DNA of 64,000 bases from Lepidostoma basale (GCA_022606425.2 JAHDVF020000577.1:992001-1056000), one strand, 5' to 3'; positions 12,222-22,872 are shown, counted from the stretch's first letter. The notes: generated by a model from the sequence alone, not told the origin. Program-made: numbers and translations.

Positions 12222-15200
12222 CTATGGGTTTGGTATGTGATTGTGTTCTGCCTTCTGTGTTGGGGATTGCTCCCAGCCTCTAGTGTTGATTACTTTCCCT
12301 CTTTCCTGAAACGATAATTAATGTAAATGAATTGGATTAGGTTTGTAAGTAAACAGCCCAAGGATATAACAATGGAGTTACCACCTTGATTTGATAAATA
12401 TTGATTACAATATGCATTTCTCAGTGAAAGATATTCACTTTAATAGTTGACAAATGTAGTAATTGATAATCAAGTTAATGCCTTCAAGTAATAAACATTA
12501 TTAACATGTTCGCTAGGAATAAAACACTTATTTTTGAAAGCCAATAACTATTTAAAAAAATCACAATCTACTGTCAATTAAAATCAAAGAATAGTTTATT
12601 TAGTCAGATCCTCAAAACAGACCACACCGGCAATGAGCATTAACATTCCAAGCCAGACCACACACACAAACATGGCCAATATTATCAATAAAATCATTGT
12701 GTCACCATTATTATTAGCAATATTTTTAATAAAAGTTCTATATTATAATAGCCGAGTGAAAGAGTTCTTTGATTAACAGATTTGTTCCCTTTGTCTAACA
12801 ATTCTAATTAAATAACAATCACCCTTACCTTTAGACTTAACTCAGAAAATATCAATATAAAACGAAGAGTATTTATTCATATTGCTAATTATTCTCAATT
12901 TTCTGTAACATTTTCAATCTAATTCATTGCAAAAATGACATGAACATGACTGTTGTGTTACTATATGTTATTTGTATGGACAAGGGACCCATTAAATTTT
13001 TAAACTTTATGTTAATGTGTGAGCTAAATCGGATCCAAACTGTACAATATAATGAATAAAAGTTTAAACGACCAACACGAAATAACAATAGCGAAATACA
13101 AAAGACAAGTAACTTCAGACCAAGGAAAGCATGGCATGACCAAATTCATTAAATACTAAAACAACGGCCAAATTCAAAGTCCGAAAAATCGATGACCATG
13201 TATGTTACGATGTATGAATGTAGAGCAATCTTTAAAGATAATCTGTCTACCCCTCCTGCAAAACGGCGTGAAGGTTAATTAGTTACTTCAGAGACAATTA
13301 AAAAAGGTCAACATGAATATTGAATACTATTTAAAAATAATTAAATAGTATTAAATGGTGTTAATATAAGACATCTCATTTTAACTCAATGGTTGCCACA
13401 GACGAGATATCTTGGCAAATGGAGCAGTGCTCGTATTGCCAGAGACGAAATATCTCGGAAGAACTTTTGGTGACGTATTATTGCGCCGTATTGACTTGTA
13501 TTAACAATTTGGCAGAAACGGAACACACACTGACATCTGTTTTAGTTATCCCGAAATATTTTATCAAGTTTCCAAATACTTTTAATCGATTTTTCGATAA
13601 ATTTCTAAAACTGTTTGACAATGAACATTTGAAACTGGTTTAACATCAAGAAAAAACTATAACAATCGATGCGGGATATAATATTTTATAAGTAATTTTT
13701 TTCTAACAAAGCAAAAAAAATGTTTAGACAAGTTTTATTTTGACAAAAAATATTTGGCCTGATAAGCACTGCGGCGTGATTTATTTGCGGCTATGAAAAG
13801 ATTAAACTATTCACATTCTAAAACATGTTCTGTTCCCTTTATTCCCTAATTTTGTATTTTTTCTATTGAGATTAGAACGGGTTACCTTAGTTGAGGGGTA
13901 TTAAAACAGTGTACTCGGTTAGCAATCAAAAAATAAATAAAAATTCAAGACTTAAAAACAAGTTTTCCATCTTCCTGTTTATCGCACTAACTACGCTCAG
14001 AGCGCGGCATTGTATCGAACCTGCGACAACTACAACAAGCATTTTGGAGACATTGACGTTTTTCATTTGAACGAGCGAAATTTTAAGAAAATAATCGAAG
14101 CAACAAACCAGGTGGTGGTCTAGGGGATAGAACGCTTGGCTCCTGATCCAGGGGGCATGGGTTCAAGCCTGGACACGACCAGGTTCCTTCTTCATAATAA
14201 TGAGCTATTTTCTGCTCACATTGAAGATTGTTAAATAAATTCTAATATCATTGATTTAAATCCTTGATGTAAGTCTTTTTTTTTTTTTTTAACATTTCGG
14301 CGTGGATGTGACCACGATGTTACAATACCGTACATTACTTTTTTTTTATTTATCTTAATTTTATTTTTTATTTCCAGTACTATAAGTATTTTAACTCTTA
14401 AATATTATGTATACCTTATTTTGTCTTAATTTAACTTCAATCTCATTTCATACTATCACTTGTTAATTGTTAACTATTGTTTTGTGGTAGCATGTAATTG
14501 GCCTTATTTTAATTATTCTAAATGTTTTATTATAGTTATGTTATTGATATTGCTGTATGTTACCCTTAATAAATAAATAAATAAACAAACTTATCTTACC
14601 AGAATGCCTGGTGGCAACAGAGCTCCTTCGGAATGTATCCTTTTATGTCCGGTAGTAATGGTAGTGGCCTCTGAATCCTTCCTCTCGATGGAGGAGTTGC
14701 TGCTGCTCGGGTCGCCCTGCTTCAAGTTATTTCTAATTATATCCGTTACAAAGTCAAAAGGTTGGGCTTGCTTCACGGGGGCGATGGAGAGAGCCTCCAC
14801 TAGCGGTTGGATCACGGCACGCTCTTCTTGACGAGAAGTACTCCGCTGACTCCGGGCGCGTCGCGCCTGATGGTGGTTGGCCAACATTGCTATCATGCAG
14901 TTTATGTCCGTGGTAACTTCCCTAGAGGTGGCTTCCCACAAAGAAGCATCTGCCACTGCCTTCTCTAATGTATGCTTCACTAAACTGTGTATGGATCCAG
15001 GCTGATCCCCCGACCTCATGCCGTCTCTCGTGGCCTCCAAAACAGCTTTGTTAAAGGGGTCATTTTTATCTCCCGTTGAAGCTTTATACCCTGATACGTC
15101 CTCACCTAGATTACTCGTCACATCTGTCACATATTCCAGTTCTCCCCCTAGGCTCACCTTATAGAATCTATACGAGTACACGTGTGTTGCTGATGTCACC

Positions 15201-15736
15201 GTTTGCCGATTCGTTATGTTACAACATAAGAAGTATCGGAAGCCAGATTTTGATAAATACTTTTGTAAACTTCTAGACACCACACGATCGCGCATTGTTG
15301 GTTTTAACGAGCTAATTTGTCTGTAGTGATACCAGCCCACAACGTCGTTGGTCACCCCTTCTAGCATCCCTCCCAAGACGTCCTCCTTCAGCTTGCCGGC
15401 AGGGGTATAGAACAACCCTGTCTCGGGGGCCGGTAACATCGCTGTGACATTTATTATGACGTCGACTCTTGCATTATCTGTTCGTGAATCTGATATATGA
15501 TTTGTAACGAGCTCTGTAACGTTTCCAAATAAGAACCCCTCCTAAAAAATAAACTCGCTTAATAAATAGAAGAACATTTTGAATTGGAAAAGAAATAGAT
15601 TACTTTAAGCACCTAAAAATAAGATCACGGATAAAACTACTGAATTATATACCTGTTTGTTGGGAGAACTTAAGCATTCTTTCAATAAATAAGATAAAGC
15701 AGTTCCACTGACAGAAACCTTCTCCGTTAACGCCAT
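12222..15736 (-). CDS. Abraxas family protein (BRISC/BRCA1-A complex scaffold), three exons
   Basis: Exons on the minus strand: 15736-15653 (28 codons), 15541-14600 (314 codons) and 12305-12222 (27 codons plus TAG). Both introns are phase 0 with clean signals (CAG|GTATAT to TTTTTTAG; CTG|GTAAGA to CGTTTCAG), giving 369 aa. Abraxas proteins are catalytically dead MPN-domain scaffolds that pair with the BRCC36 deubiquitinase, which cuts K63-linked ubiquitin. Family marks are the N-terminal SGTALSYLL strand, EGFLFGNVTELVTNHISDS across the first junction (compare EGFLLGEV...ITDSQ in human ABRAXAS1), VVGWYHYRQ and VSGYKASTG. After the MPN-like region (about 1-190) comes a helical stretch that is probably the coiled coil binding BRCC36 (about 200-290), then a basic Ser-rich tail. 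The tail has GWEQSPTQ but no terminal SPxF motif, so BRCA1-type binding is not indicated and an ABRO1/BRISC role is more likely. Intron 2 (2.3 kb) is full of repeats. Without the last splice the frame would end eight bases past the donor, at 14591. Confidence 0.85.
13115..13290 (+). repeat. Degraded 3' end of LINE family X in Abraxas intron 2
   Basis: ACCAAGGAAAGCATGGCATG, CGATGTATGAATGTAGAG and AAACGGCGTGAAGGTTAATT line up in order with the 3' ends of the family X copies at 18510-18805 and 51370-51785. Confidence 0.6.
13380..13470. repeat. Short inverted repeat in Abraxas intron 2
   Basis: GACGAGATATCTTGGCAAAT and ATTGCCAGAGACGAAATATC form an imperfect palindrome around a roughly 20-base centre. 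The open frame crossing it (13389-13643) shows no domain. Possibly the end of an unrecognised transposon. Confidence 0.35.
14105..14585 (+). repeat. tRNA-headed SINE (family 2) followed by a LINE-type 3' tail, in Abraxas intron 2
   Basis: 14109-14180 resembles a tRNA gene: an A-box-like TGGTCTAGGGGATAGAACGC, an anticodon-arm-like TTGGCTCCTGATCCA and a B-box GGGTTCAAGCCTGGACACG. The acceptor ends pair poorly and the sequence runs on into a non-tRNA body, so it is a SINE head. From about 14340 the text ends with TTGCTGTATGTTACCCTTAA and (TAAA)n, typical of a LINE or SINE 3' terminus. Whether these are one element or two I cannot tell. A decayed relative of the head is at 49645-49790. Confidence 0.55.
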
Positions 15737-16037
15737 GACATTAGCTTCATAGAAAAAAAACTCCTGAATGGATTAAAAGCATAGAGATTGTAGTTATCAT
15801 AGACAAACGGGAGGTGTGAAGAGTCGGTAAGTACGTACAAAAAACATTATAATTTTTTTAGATGGCAGCCTCACAAGAACGTTCGTTGTCTGGATCTGTC
15901 ATTCTTTGTTTATAATTTCGCCTTTGTTTCGAGATTTTCACTTATTGCCGGCGATGATACTTTTTATAGCACCAGTCTGTTTTGAGAATTTAATTAGATA
16001 AGTGTTAATTTTATTTCTCTCAGCATTTTAGGCAATT
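15737..16037. promoter_or_regulatory. Shared divergent promoter region between Abraxas and the kelch gene
   Basis: Only 301 bp separate the two start codons, which point away from each other. On the plus side a splice acceptor (TTATTTCTCTCAG, ending 16023) lies 14 bases before the kelch ATG, so that gene has a non-coding first exon within or near this interval. No TATA box is obvious. Both genes are probably driven from one bidirectional promoter. Confidence 0.6.
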
Positions 16038-19000
16038 ATGTCAGCGTTAGCTAGCCCTTCGAAAGATTCGCTTCAAGATGCAATTTCAAATTGCTCAATT
16101 GATGAGGGTTTGCCAAGAGATCTCAGCCAAACGAGCCTTTCTTCCAGCAACAGTCACGACGAAACATTCCAGTGTGTAGATCATGCCGAAGGAAGCCTTC
16201 AGCGAATGTATGGATATCTGCAAGCGGGTCAACTTTGCGACGTGGTTCTTGTCGCAGGAGGTCGCAGGTATCCTAATATATTTTGAAACTATAAGTTACT
16301 CAATATTTCGCCTAATAAATTACTTTTTTTAAATGTTAACATGCTTCTCCAGATTTCCTGCTCACCGCTTAGTGCTGTCTGCAGCAAGTGAATACTTTTC
16401 GGCCATGTTTGCTGGAGCTCTGAGGGAGTCACAACAATCAGAAATCACTTTAGAGAATGTTGATGCTGAAGCTCTTCAGCAGCTGATACACTTCAGCTAT
16501 ACGGGAACTATTGGTTTGTTTGTATTTTATATAAAATTTGTTTTTCTCTTGAAGTCAAAATAATTTTAGAATATTAATGTAACTAAGATCTAAATTATAT
16601 TTATTTTTGCTGATATTTTAACATGTGTATTTAACGTTAAATAATAATATTTTATTTTACCCACTTACATTAAATGAGGGTATTAGTTACAAACCTGGCA
16701 AACTCCATCATTAGATGTTTTGAGTAAATCGCAAAAAAAAACTGATACGCTAATAAAATGCGCTTTTTTATGATATTTATTTTTTTCATCTCAACCAGTT
16801 AGTATTTTAAAAGTAATCAGCCTTGAAATAATCCTCATTATGTTGATAATTAAAGTAAAATAATGAATTTCATTTTGGAGTTTGCCAGCTTTGCAACACT
16901 CAAGTGGAGGTTGCCATGTTTGCAACAAACCCTATATTTTAATAGCAAATTTTTTTCAGAATGAAGCCGAATTTGAAACTGAAAATCAATAAAAATTGTG
17001 TGCAAATGTATTATGAATAAGACCCAATTCATATCTCACTTTTGATTGTTGGTGGAGTTTGCCGGGTTTGCAAATAATACCCTCAAATATCGTGTGTTTA
17101 TCTCTCTTTTAGGACTCCGAGAAGAAACTGTGGAGCTGCTACTCTCCACATCCTGCTTGTTGCAGTTGACGGGGGTGGCCATCGCTTGCTGCAACTTCCT
17201 CAAGAAGCAACTGCACCCATCCAACTGTTTGGGCATCGCCATGTTTGCAGAACAGCAGTCCTGCAACTCTTTGGAGAAACATGCAACAGAATACACATGT
17301 GAAAATTTTATGCAGGTTCGTAAAGTTTTCATTGTGATGAATATGATGATGATGATTTATATAGCGCCATTTTTGTGAGAAATTCACTTCAAGGGCGCTC
17401 AACGTTCGGAAAGCTTCTGTTAAAAAGAAATGTTTTAAGAGAGCTTCTGAACACTCCTTTGTCGTCTTGATTGTGGATATTGTAGGGCAGCCTGTTCCAC
17501 GCTGTCGGTCCCGCGATGCCAAAAGCGCGATCTGCGAAGTTTGAAGCTCCTTGGCGCCGCGGGACGAGAAGTTTGTGTGTTGCTTCTTCCTTCGAGGATC
17601 GTAGAGTTGACTGCCGAGGGTTCAAATCTATCAGCTTGCAAAGTTCTGTGAGGTAGTGGGGCGCTCGTCCATGTAAGGCCTTGTGAACAAGTAGACACAG
17701 TTTATAATCGATTCGTGCCAGGTCGCGGGAGTACGGCGGGTGCGGAAGGATGTCCCATCCATGGCAATTTCAAGGTGTATTTCACTGATTTTCCTGTGTG
17801 AGGCGGCGCGTTGTCATGTAACAAAATCACTTTGCCATGTCTTCTGGTCCATTCTGGTCGTCTTTCGATCTATGCGTGATTTAGATTAATGGTATTTTAT
17901 GTCTTATGCTTTCAGGTAATCAGAAATCAAGAATTCCTCTCCCTAGACTCCAAGCAGTTGTGTAAACTGATCAGCTCAGACGACCTGAATGTGGTATCTG
18001 AGGAATGTGTTTTTGAAAGTGTTATGACGTGGGTGAAACATGATTTGCCTACCAGAGAAAAGCATCTTCCATACTTGATGGAATTTGTTAAGTTACCCCT
18101 TTTGTCTCCTTCAGTAAGTACATTTTATTTGCCCTTGAATTATTTGGCATCAATATAGCATATTTTTATGTATATTCATAATATTTACAAGTTTTATAGA
18201 AAGAAAAAAAAACATTTTAATCGAATGGTTGATATAGGTAACTGTATAAAAATTGTGTTTTATTTTTATTCATTGTGTGTATATTTGTATCATTTCATTA
18301 TTTTTAAGACTAACTAACCATCACGCCGTCTCTCCGAAGGTGTAGGTAGAAAGAATAGACTGCCACACTTTTCTTTCCTGACATATTTCTCTCTCTTCCT
18401 CTAGTTCATTCTTTCTAGATTCATTCTTTCCATGTGTCCAAACCATCTTTATTAACCCTTCATTATTTTGTTCATAACACCATCATTCATTCGCACATTA
18501 TTTTTAAGTAAAATTAAAAAAGGATCCCTGAGATGGTTTGGGCATATGGAATGAATGGACGAGATAAGAATGATTAAAATGTTGTATTCAAGCAGTGTGA
18601 GCGGAAATAGAAGCCGTGGAAGACCAAGGAAAGCATGCCATGACCAAATTAATCAAATACTAAAAGGCAGCCACATTTGAATTTTGAAAAATTGATGAGC
18701 GTGCTTGTTCATTGTATGAATGTAGAAGGATCTCGAGAGGTGTGTCAGGAGAGAGCAGTTTGGAAGTCCATCCTCTCTGCCAATCCCTCCAGAGAAATGG
18801 CGTGATGGCTACTTAGATATTATAACTTATGGTTATGTTTTTTTTTAGTTTATCTTTGATCAAGTAGAAACAGTATGCGGTAAGGTTCCCGAGTGTCAGA
18901 GCCTAATAATGGAGGCTCTGAAGTGGCACCTTCTGCCCGACTGTAGGCCACAGTTCTCATCTCACAGAACTACCCCGCGAAAGTCTACAGTTGGAAAATT

Positions 19001-22000
19001 ACTCGCTATTGGTGGAACAGACGCTGGGGTAAGTGCAGCTAAACTAGAATGGTACTCTCATAGTAGATTCTTTGAAAAAAGAACTCAATATATATTACCC
19101 ACCACACTCCTCCCTAATCGGGTAGTTAGGTCCAAATATTGGACACAACCCACCACATTCTCCATGAACTCCTCCTCTCACCATCCAATAAAAAAAATTC
19201 CAACATGTGGAGGAGCAATAGCCTCCAGGCTGGTACTCCCAAAAAGACAATATCCAAAATATGGCGTAGTAGTGCATAGAATATGTTATGAATGGTTTTA
19301 TTTGTAAATTTTTGTTTTCTATTGCAATTTCTCTTTTGTTTTTTTTATAAAAACGAATATATTGACTTACACGTAGCACTAATATTGTTTGTTTTTTTGT
19401 TTATTTTAGGGGGCTACAAAAATTGAAGCATACGACCCTAGGACAAATTGTTGGTCCCAAATCAAAAAGATTAAAGTGAAAAAACTTCAATTTGGAGTTG
19501 CCATTATGGGCGATAAACTTATGCTTGTTGGAGGCAGAGATGGCTTGAAGACCCTCAATACTGTAAGTATACCAGACATACATGTTCATCATAGGTCCTT
19601 TATTTTAACTTTTACAATTAAATATTTTTTGTTATCAAACTTGATTAATTAAATTCAGATATAAAATAAATTCTTTTTCTGTATTAACATTTTTCAGACA
19701 CATTTCAGATAAAAAATTCTGCTCAAGACTTCACATTAATTTCTTGAAAGTTAAGGCGTTAACACTGTGGAATTCACTGGATTTTTTTAAAAGAAAACAC
19801 TGTTTAATATTCCACTATACTATATTTATAGACTACACAACATGTTTCGGAGTTACCTCCATATTCAGCTGTAAATATTCGACATCATTCGTATATTTAC
19901 ACCTGAAGATGGAGGTAACTCCGAAACATGTTGTGTAGTCTATAAATATAGTATGTGTAGTGGAATATTAAACGGTGTTTTCTTTTCAAAAAATCCAGTG
20001 TAATTACTTCACATTTAATTTGGTATAAATGATATAAATTTAATTTTAAAATCTTCGTTCAATATTTAAAAAGTGTAATTTGTACATTTAGGTAGGATGT
20101 GTGGATCTGAAGACCTTGAGTTTCACGCAGCAACCACCCATGGTGACACATCGCCATGGGCTGGGAGTGGCCGTACTGGGGCAAGGGCCCGGTGCACCCG
20201 TCTACGCTCTTGGGGGTCATGATGGTTGGACTTATACCAGTACCGTGGAGAGGTAACATACTCTGTCAAACCCGTCTGCCATAGTGTTCCTATCTTCATA
20301 ATAGTCTCATCAATTTGTAAAAAAAATTAGGCCGTTTCGTTTATCGGTATTTTAATTTCAGATGGGATCCTATATCCCGCTCGTGGTCATATGTAGCGCC
20401 AATGCTGGGCCCGCGGGGAATGTTTGGGGTAGGGGTGGTAGGAGGCAAGCTGTACGCTGTGGGTGGACGTGATGGCAGCTCCTGCCTCCGCTCTGTGGAG
20501 GTTTACTGCCCGCACACCAACCGTTGGCAGCAGTGTGCCCCCATGGTCAAAAGGAGGGGCGGAGTTAGTGTAAGTTATTACAAATTTTTAATTAGCAATC
20601 CATGCTAATTAACTCATTGCTTGATTAATAAGATTTGCGCATCAGGATCTCAAATGTGTGTTTGATTTTTTAAATATTGTTGGAAGATACTGAAATAATC
20701 AATTATTGGTATATACGAAAAGGTTGTTTTAAAAATGGAATTTATTCAAAATGTGTTGATGAAAAATGTGTCATGTAGAGATGACAGATAGGGTAATGTT
20801 TGCGCTATCCAAGGCCTACCGCGCACTAGGCAGCCACGAATTTCTGGCTGCGGCAGCCAATAGAACACCTGATTGCACGGCAGACCGTAGCCAGAGCTAG
20901 AATTGGCAAATGTATGTGGCTGCCGTCAGGCTTCGCGCACTTGTAATAGCAACCAGACGTATTTTGTGCTCTGAAACATTTTTATTTTTGTATATTATGA
21001 ATCCAATGTCTTTTCTTTGCTTGCATTTCTTGCGATTTAAGATCTTCCACGTCCATATCGCTCGGCAGAATGGTCACAATTGGCCGTGTATTGACTCATT
21101 GGCTGCTATAACTGGCTGCTCAATATTTCCTAGTGCGCTAGCCTAATGGTTAAACGTAATCTATTGTTTACGTCTTTGTAGTTTACGTCTTCGTCTCTAT
21201 TGAGATACAATTAAAATTTGAATTCACCACCCTTTGGTGTAAATCCAGGATTTGTATACAGGTATAAGTATACATTCACAAATATTTGTTCTTCAAATAT
21301 TCTGGTCAAATTCTTTGGCATATAGAATGGAATAATACTCCTAGCGGCTTCTAACAATATGTTAGGCGATAGCCTTCGCATTGTGTTAATAAGGTAGTTT
21401 GCTAAACGCCGAAAATCATTCTCCATAGATGGCGTTAGTGGGTCGGTTGTATAGGTTAATTCTTGAAAAAATTCACTAGTGCAACCAAATCTACATAGAT
21501 GGCTGACTGAAACTGCCACGTGAAGATAAATATGGATTTTGAAGTATATATACATCTTCCAAAAATTTGTCATGCATGATCACAATAACAAAGGTGGAAT
21601 GGGGAATGTTGTAATTACATAAAGCGTGCGCTTAACCCAACCAATGACAGGTCATAAGTCCTGTAAACACCTTGATCATCCATGTTCAGTTTCCAGTTTA
21701 CGTCTTCGTCTCTATTGAGATACAATTAAAATTTGTAATCTATTGTTTTCATACATTTCTGGCAATATCACAAATTATTTTGTTATGTACTCTAAGTTTG
21801 TTAATAATTGATATCAGGTAGCTGTGATGGACGGCTACTTGTACGCGATTGGAGGTCACGATGCTCCGGCGAAGAATGAGTCAGGCCGCTTCGCTTGTGT
21901 GGAGCGCTATCATCCTCCTACCGATACCTGGACCACCATAGCCAGCCTCAGTTGCGGCCGGGATGCCATAGGCTCTTGCATGTTGGGTGATAAACTCATT

Positions 22001-22620
22001 GCTGTTGGTAAGTTGGAGTACTACTTTTGTTCAAGGCTTTAAATATTCACGCTCAGACATACGAGTATGTGATGATATCGCTACAGTGTTTTTATCAATT
22101 TATATTATAAATTTTTATACGATATGCCCTATTTGTTTGACTATATGTCAAACAAATGGGGCATATTGAAAATTAACTATTAAAGTATGTATAAATCTAT
22201 TCATATAAATTAAATATCAATAATGTAGTTGTCAGTGATACTATATTTTTAAGAGCTAGAGAATTTGCTCAACATACTTTGCCTCATTGATATCAAAAAT
22301 ATTAATATGCAAAGAAGTTATCTTAATTTTTTTTCTCTATATAGTGAAGGAGTGTTAAAATGTAAGGTAGTAAGTGTAAAGTTAGTTAAAAACTGTTAAA
22401 CAATTTAGGTGGCTACGATGGCATGCAGTATTCGCGTGCTGTGGAGCAGTACGATATCCACACTAACGAATGGACCCCGCTGGCCCCGCTCACCGTGGGG
22501 CGTGCGGGGGCCTGCGTATTCCCGGTGCCGCTGCACATCCCCATGGCACCGCTCCTATTGCCTGCAGAGAATGTGGATGTCAAGCAGCTTGTTTTCGTAC
22601 AGCCACCTATGATAATTTGA
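16038..22620 (+). CDS. KLHL5: BTB-BACK-Kelch protein of the KLHL1/4/5 group, ten coding exons
   Basis: Coding exons: 16038-16267, 16353-16513, 17113-17315, 17916-18113, 18849-19028, 19410-19562, 20092-20252, 20362-20569, 21818-22007 and 22409-22620 (TGA). All joins are GT-AG and phase-consistent, totalling 631 aa. A Ser-rich N-terminus is followed by BTB (about 58-165; [20 protein letters not shown]), BACK (about 170-275) and six Kelch blades (about 313-615; [60 protein letters not shown]). The bridge [18 protein letters not shown] and the blades [10 protein letters not shown] and [10 protein letters not shown] match human KLHL4/KLHL5, so subgroup assignment is good; KLHL5 itself is the nearest name, not a proven orthologue. 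BTB-Kelch proteins of this type serve as Cullin-3 substrate adaptors or actin-associated proteins. Its introns collect mobile DNA, listed separately. Confidence 0.93.
16675..17085. mobile_element. MITE copy 2 in kelch intron 2
   Basis: The same element as 6676-7082: starts TGAGGGTATTAGTTACAAAC and ends TTGCAAATAATACCCTCA, with inverted ends and an interior differing from copy 1 at only scattered positions. Flanking bases are AA on both sides rather than TA, so the target duplication has been altered or the true ends differ by a base or two. It ends 27 bp before exon 3 begins. Confidence 0.85.
17375..17740 (-). mobile_element. LINE RT C-terminal fragment in kelch intron 3
   Basis: Minus-strand reading [19 protein letters not shown], then [32 protein letters not shown] and [10 protein letters not shown]: the C-terminal end of a jockey/CR1-like reverse transcriptase (YK...LVHKALHG...AFxxAGPxxWNxLP). 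5'-truncated and joined directly to a mariner fragment near 17735. Confidence 0.75.
17728..17880 (-). mobile_element. Mariner transposase fragment joined to the LINE in kelch intron 3
   Basis: On the minus strand the catalytic region [19 protein letters not shown] and then [15 protein letters not shown] can be read with at least one frameshift. Right after DLA, where mariner normally reads PSDYHLF, the text switches to LINE sequence. A different subfamily from the mariner at 1703, since it keeps the HDNAPPHT segment. Confidence 0.7.
18303..18500 (-). repeat. LINE family X 3' end (minus) in kelch intron 4
   Basis: TAACTAACCATCACGCCGTC, then GTAGGTAGAAAGAATAGACT, then CATGTGTCCAAACCATC on the plus strand is the reverse complement of the family X tail, with an internal gap after CCTCTAG. 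Confidence 0.75.
18510..18808 (+). repeat. LINE family X 3' end (plus), back-to-back with the previous copy
   Basis: AGATGGTTTGGGCATATGGA, GGAAGACCAAGGAAAGC and GAGAAATGGCGTGATGGCTA are the sense version of the same tail. Together with 18303-18500 it gives an imperfect inverted pair a few bases apart, about 40 bp upstream of exon 5. Confidence 0.75.
19735..19998. repeat. Large foldback repeat in kelch intron 6
   Basis: Arms of about 105 bases face each other around a roughly 30-base centre. The left arm reads CACTGGATTTTTTTAAAAGA ... GACTACACAACATGTTTCGG and the right arm is its reverse complement (CCGAAACATGTTGTGTAGTC ... TTTTCAAAAAATCCAGTG). Each arm holds a hammerhead-like core (see 19888-19950). 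Probably two inverted copies of a Penelope-like terminal repeat. Confidence 0.8.
19888..19950 (+). ncRNA. Hammerhead-ribozyme-like motif (best copy)
   Basis: CTGAAGA (19903-19909) fits the conserved CUGANGA box. It is followed by a GGAG/CTCC hairpin with GTAA loop, then GAAA (19923-19926). Next comes a small ACA/TGT stem III closed so that the chain leaves as TGTA (a UH cleavage site). TATATTTA before and TAAATATA after can pair as stem I, leaving an internal loop next to the core as in type I hammerheads. One deviation: a single unpaired T sits between CTGAAGA and stem II. The minus-strand copy in the other arm (near 19840-19875) has CTGAATA instead. Family knowledge: such motifs occur in Penelope-like elements. 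Activity is untested. Confidence 0.5.
20813..21143. mobile_element. MITE-like element with CGCACTAGG inverted ends, kelch intron 8
   Basis: The left end GGCCTACCGCGCACTAGG, followed by CAGCCA, is mirrored by the right end CCTAGTGCGCTAGCC, preceded by TGGCTGCTC. The interior is non-coding and GC-richer than the intron. No target duplication is certain, so the superfamily is open. Confidence 0.6.
21185..21740 (-). repeat. Repeat family R (copy 1), kelch intron 8
   Basis: TTTACGTCTTCGTCTCTATT and the following GAGATACAATTAAAATTTG occur as direct repeats at both ends (about 21181-21221 and 21698-21738). The right part, with CATAAGTCCTGTAAACACC and AACCCAACCAATGACAGG, is the reverse complement of the unit at 52638-52935. 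Some 120 codons are open on the minus strand but no domain is recognised. Confidence 0.6.
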
Positions 22621-22772
22621 AACGGATACTTTTATGTCTCTATTCTTATTTTGTATTTATGTTTTATTGGTTATCGGGTGTTAAAAAGTAGTTGGCAGTA
22701 AAATTGTTTTATGCATTCTATTTAACCAATATGTATTTTTTATTATAACTCTTAGAATGCTTTACAATGATA

Positions 22773-22872
22773 TATGACACGAAAATCAAAATGATAGCTA
22801 TACCCTTTACATCGATTTGGCGCGCACTGTAATGATGTAAAGAAGGATTCAACAAAATAATAATAATATTAA
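22773..22872 (+). repeat. 5'-truncated SINE family 1 near the kelch 3' end
   Basis: GACACGAAAATCAAAATGAT, then AGCTATACCCTTTACATCGA, then TTTGGCGCG, ending in an (AAT)n run, matches the 3' half of the SINE at 24472-24735. Confidence 0.75.

Noticed and set aside
13389..13643. 84-codon frame in Abraxas intron 2
   Set aside because: Begins in a palindromic repeat, has no homologous feature and sits within an intron.
14109..14180. Second tRNA-like sequence
   Set aside because: The acceptor arms pair poorly and there is no terminator at the expected place; a related decayed copy at 49650 points to a SINE.
21211..21573. 120-codon minus-strand frame in kelch intron 8
   Set aside because: Lies wholly within repeat family R, whose other copy does not preserve it.
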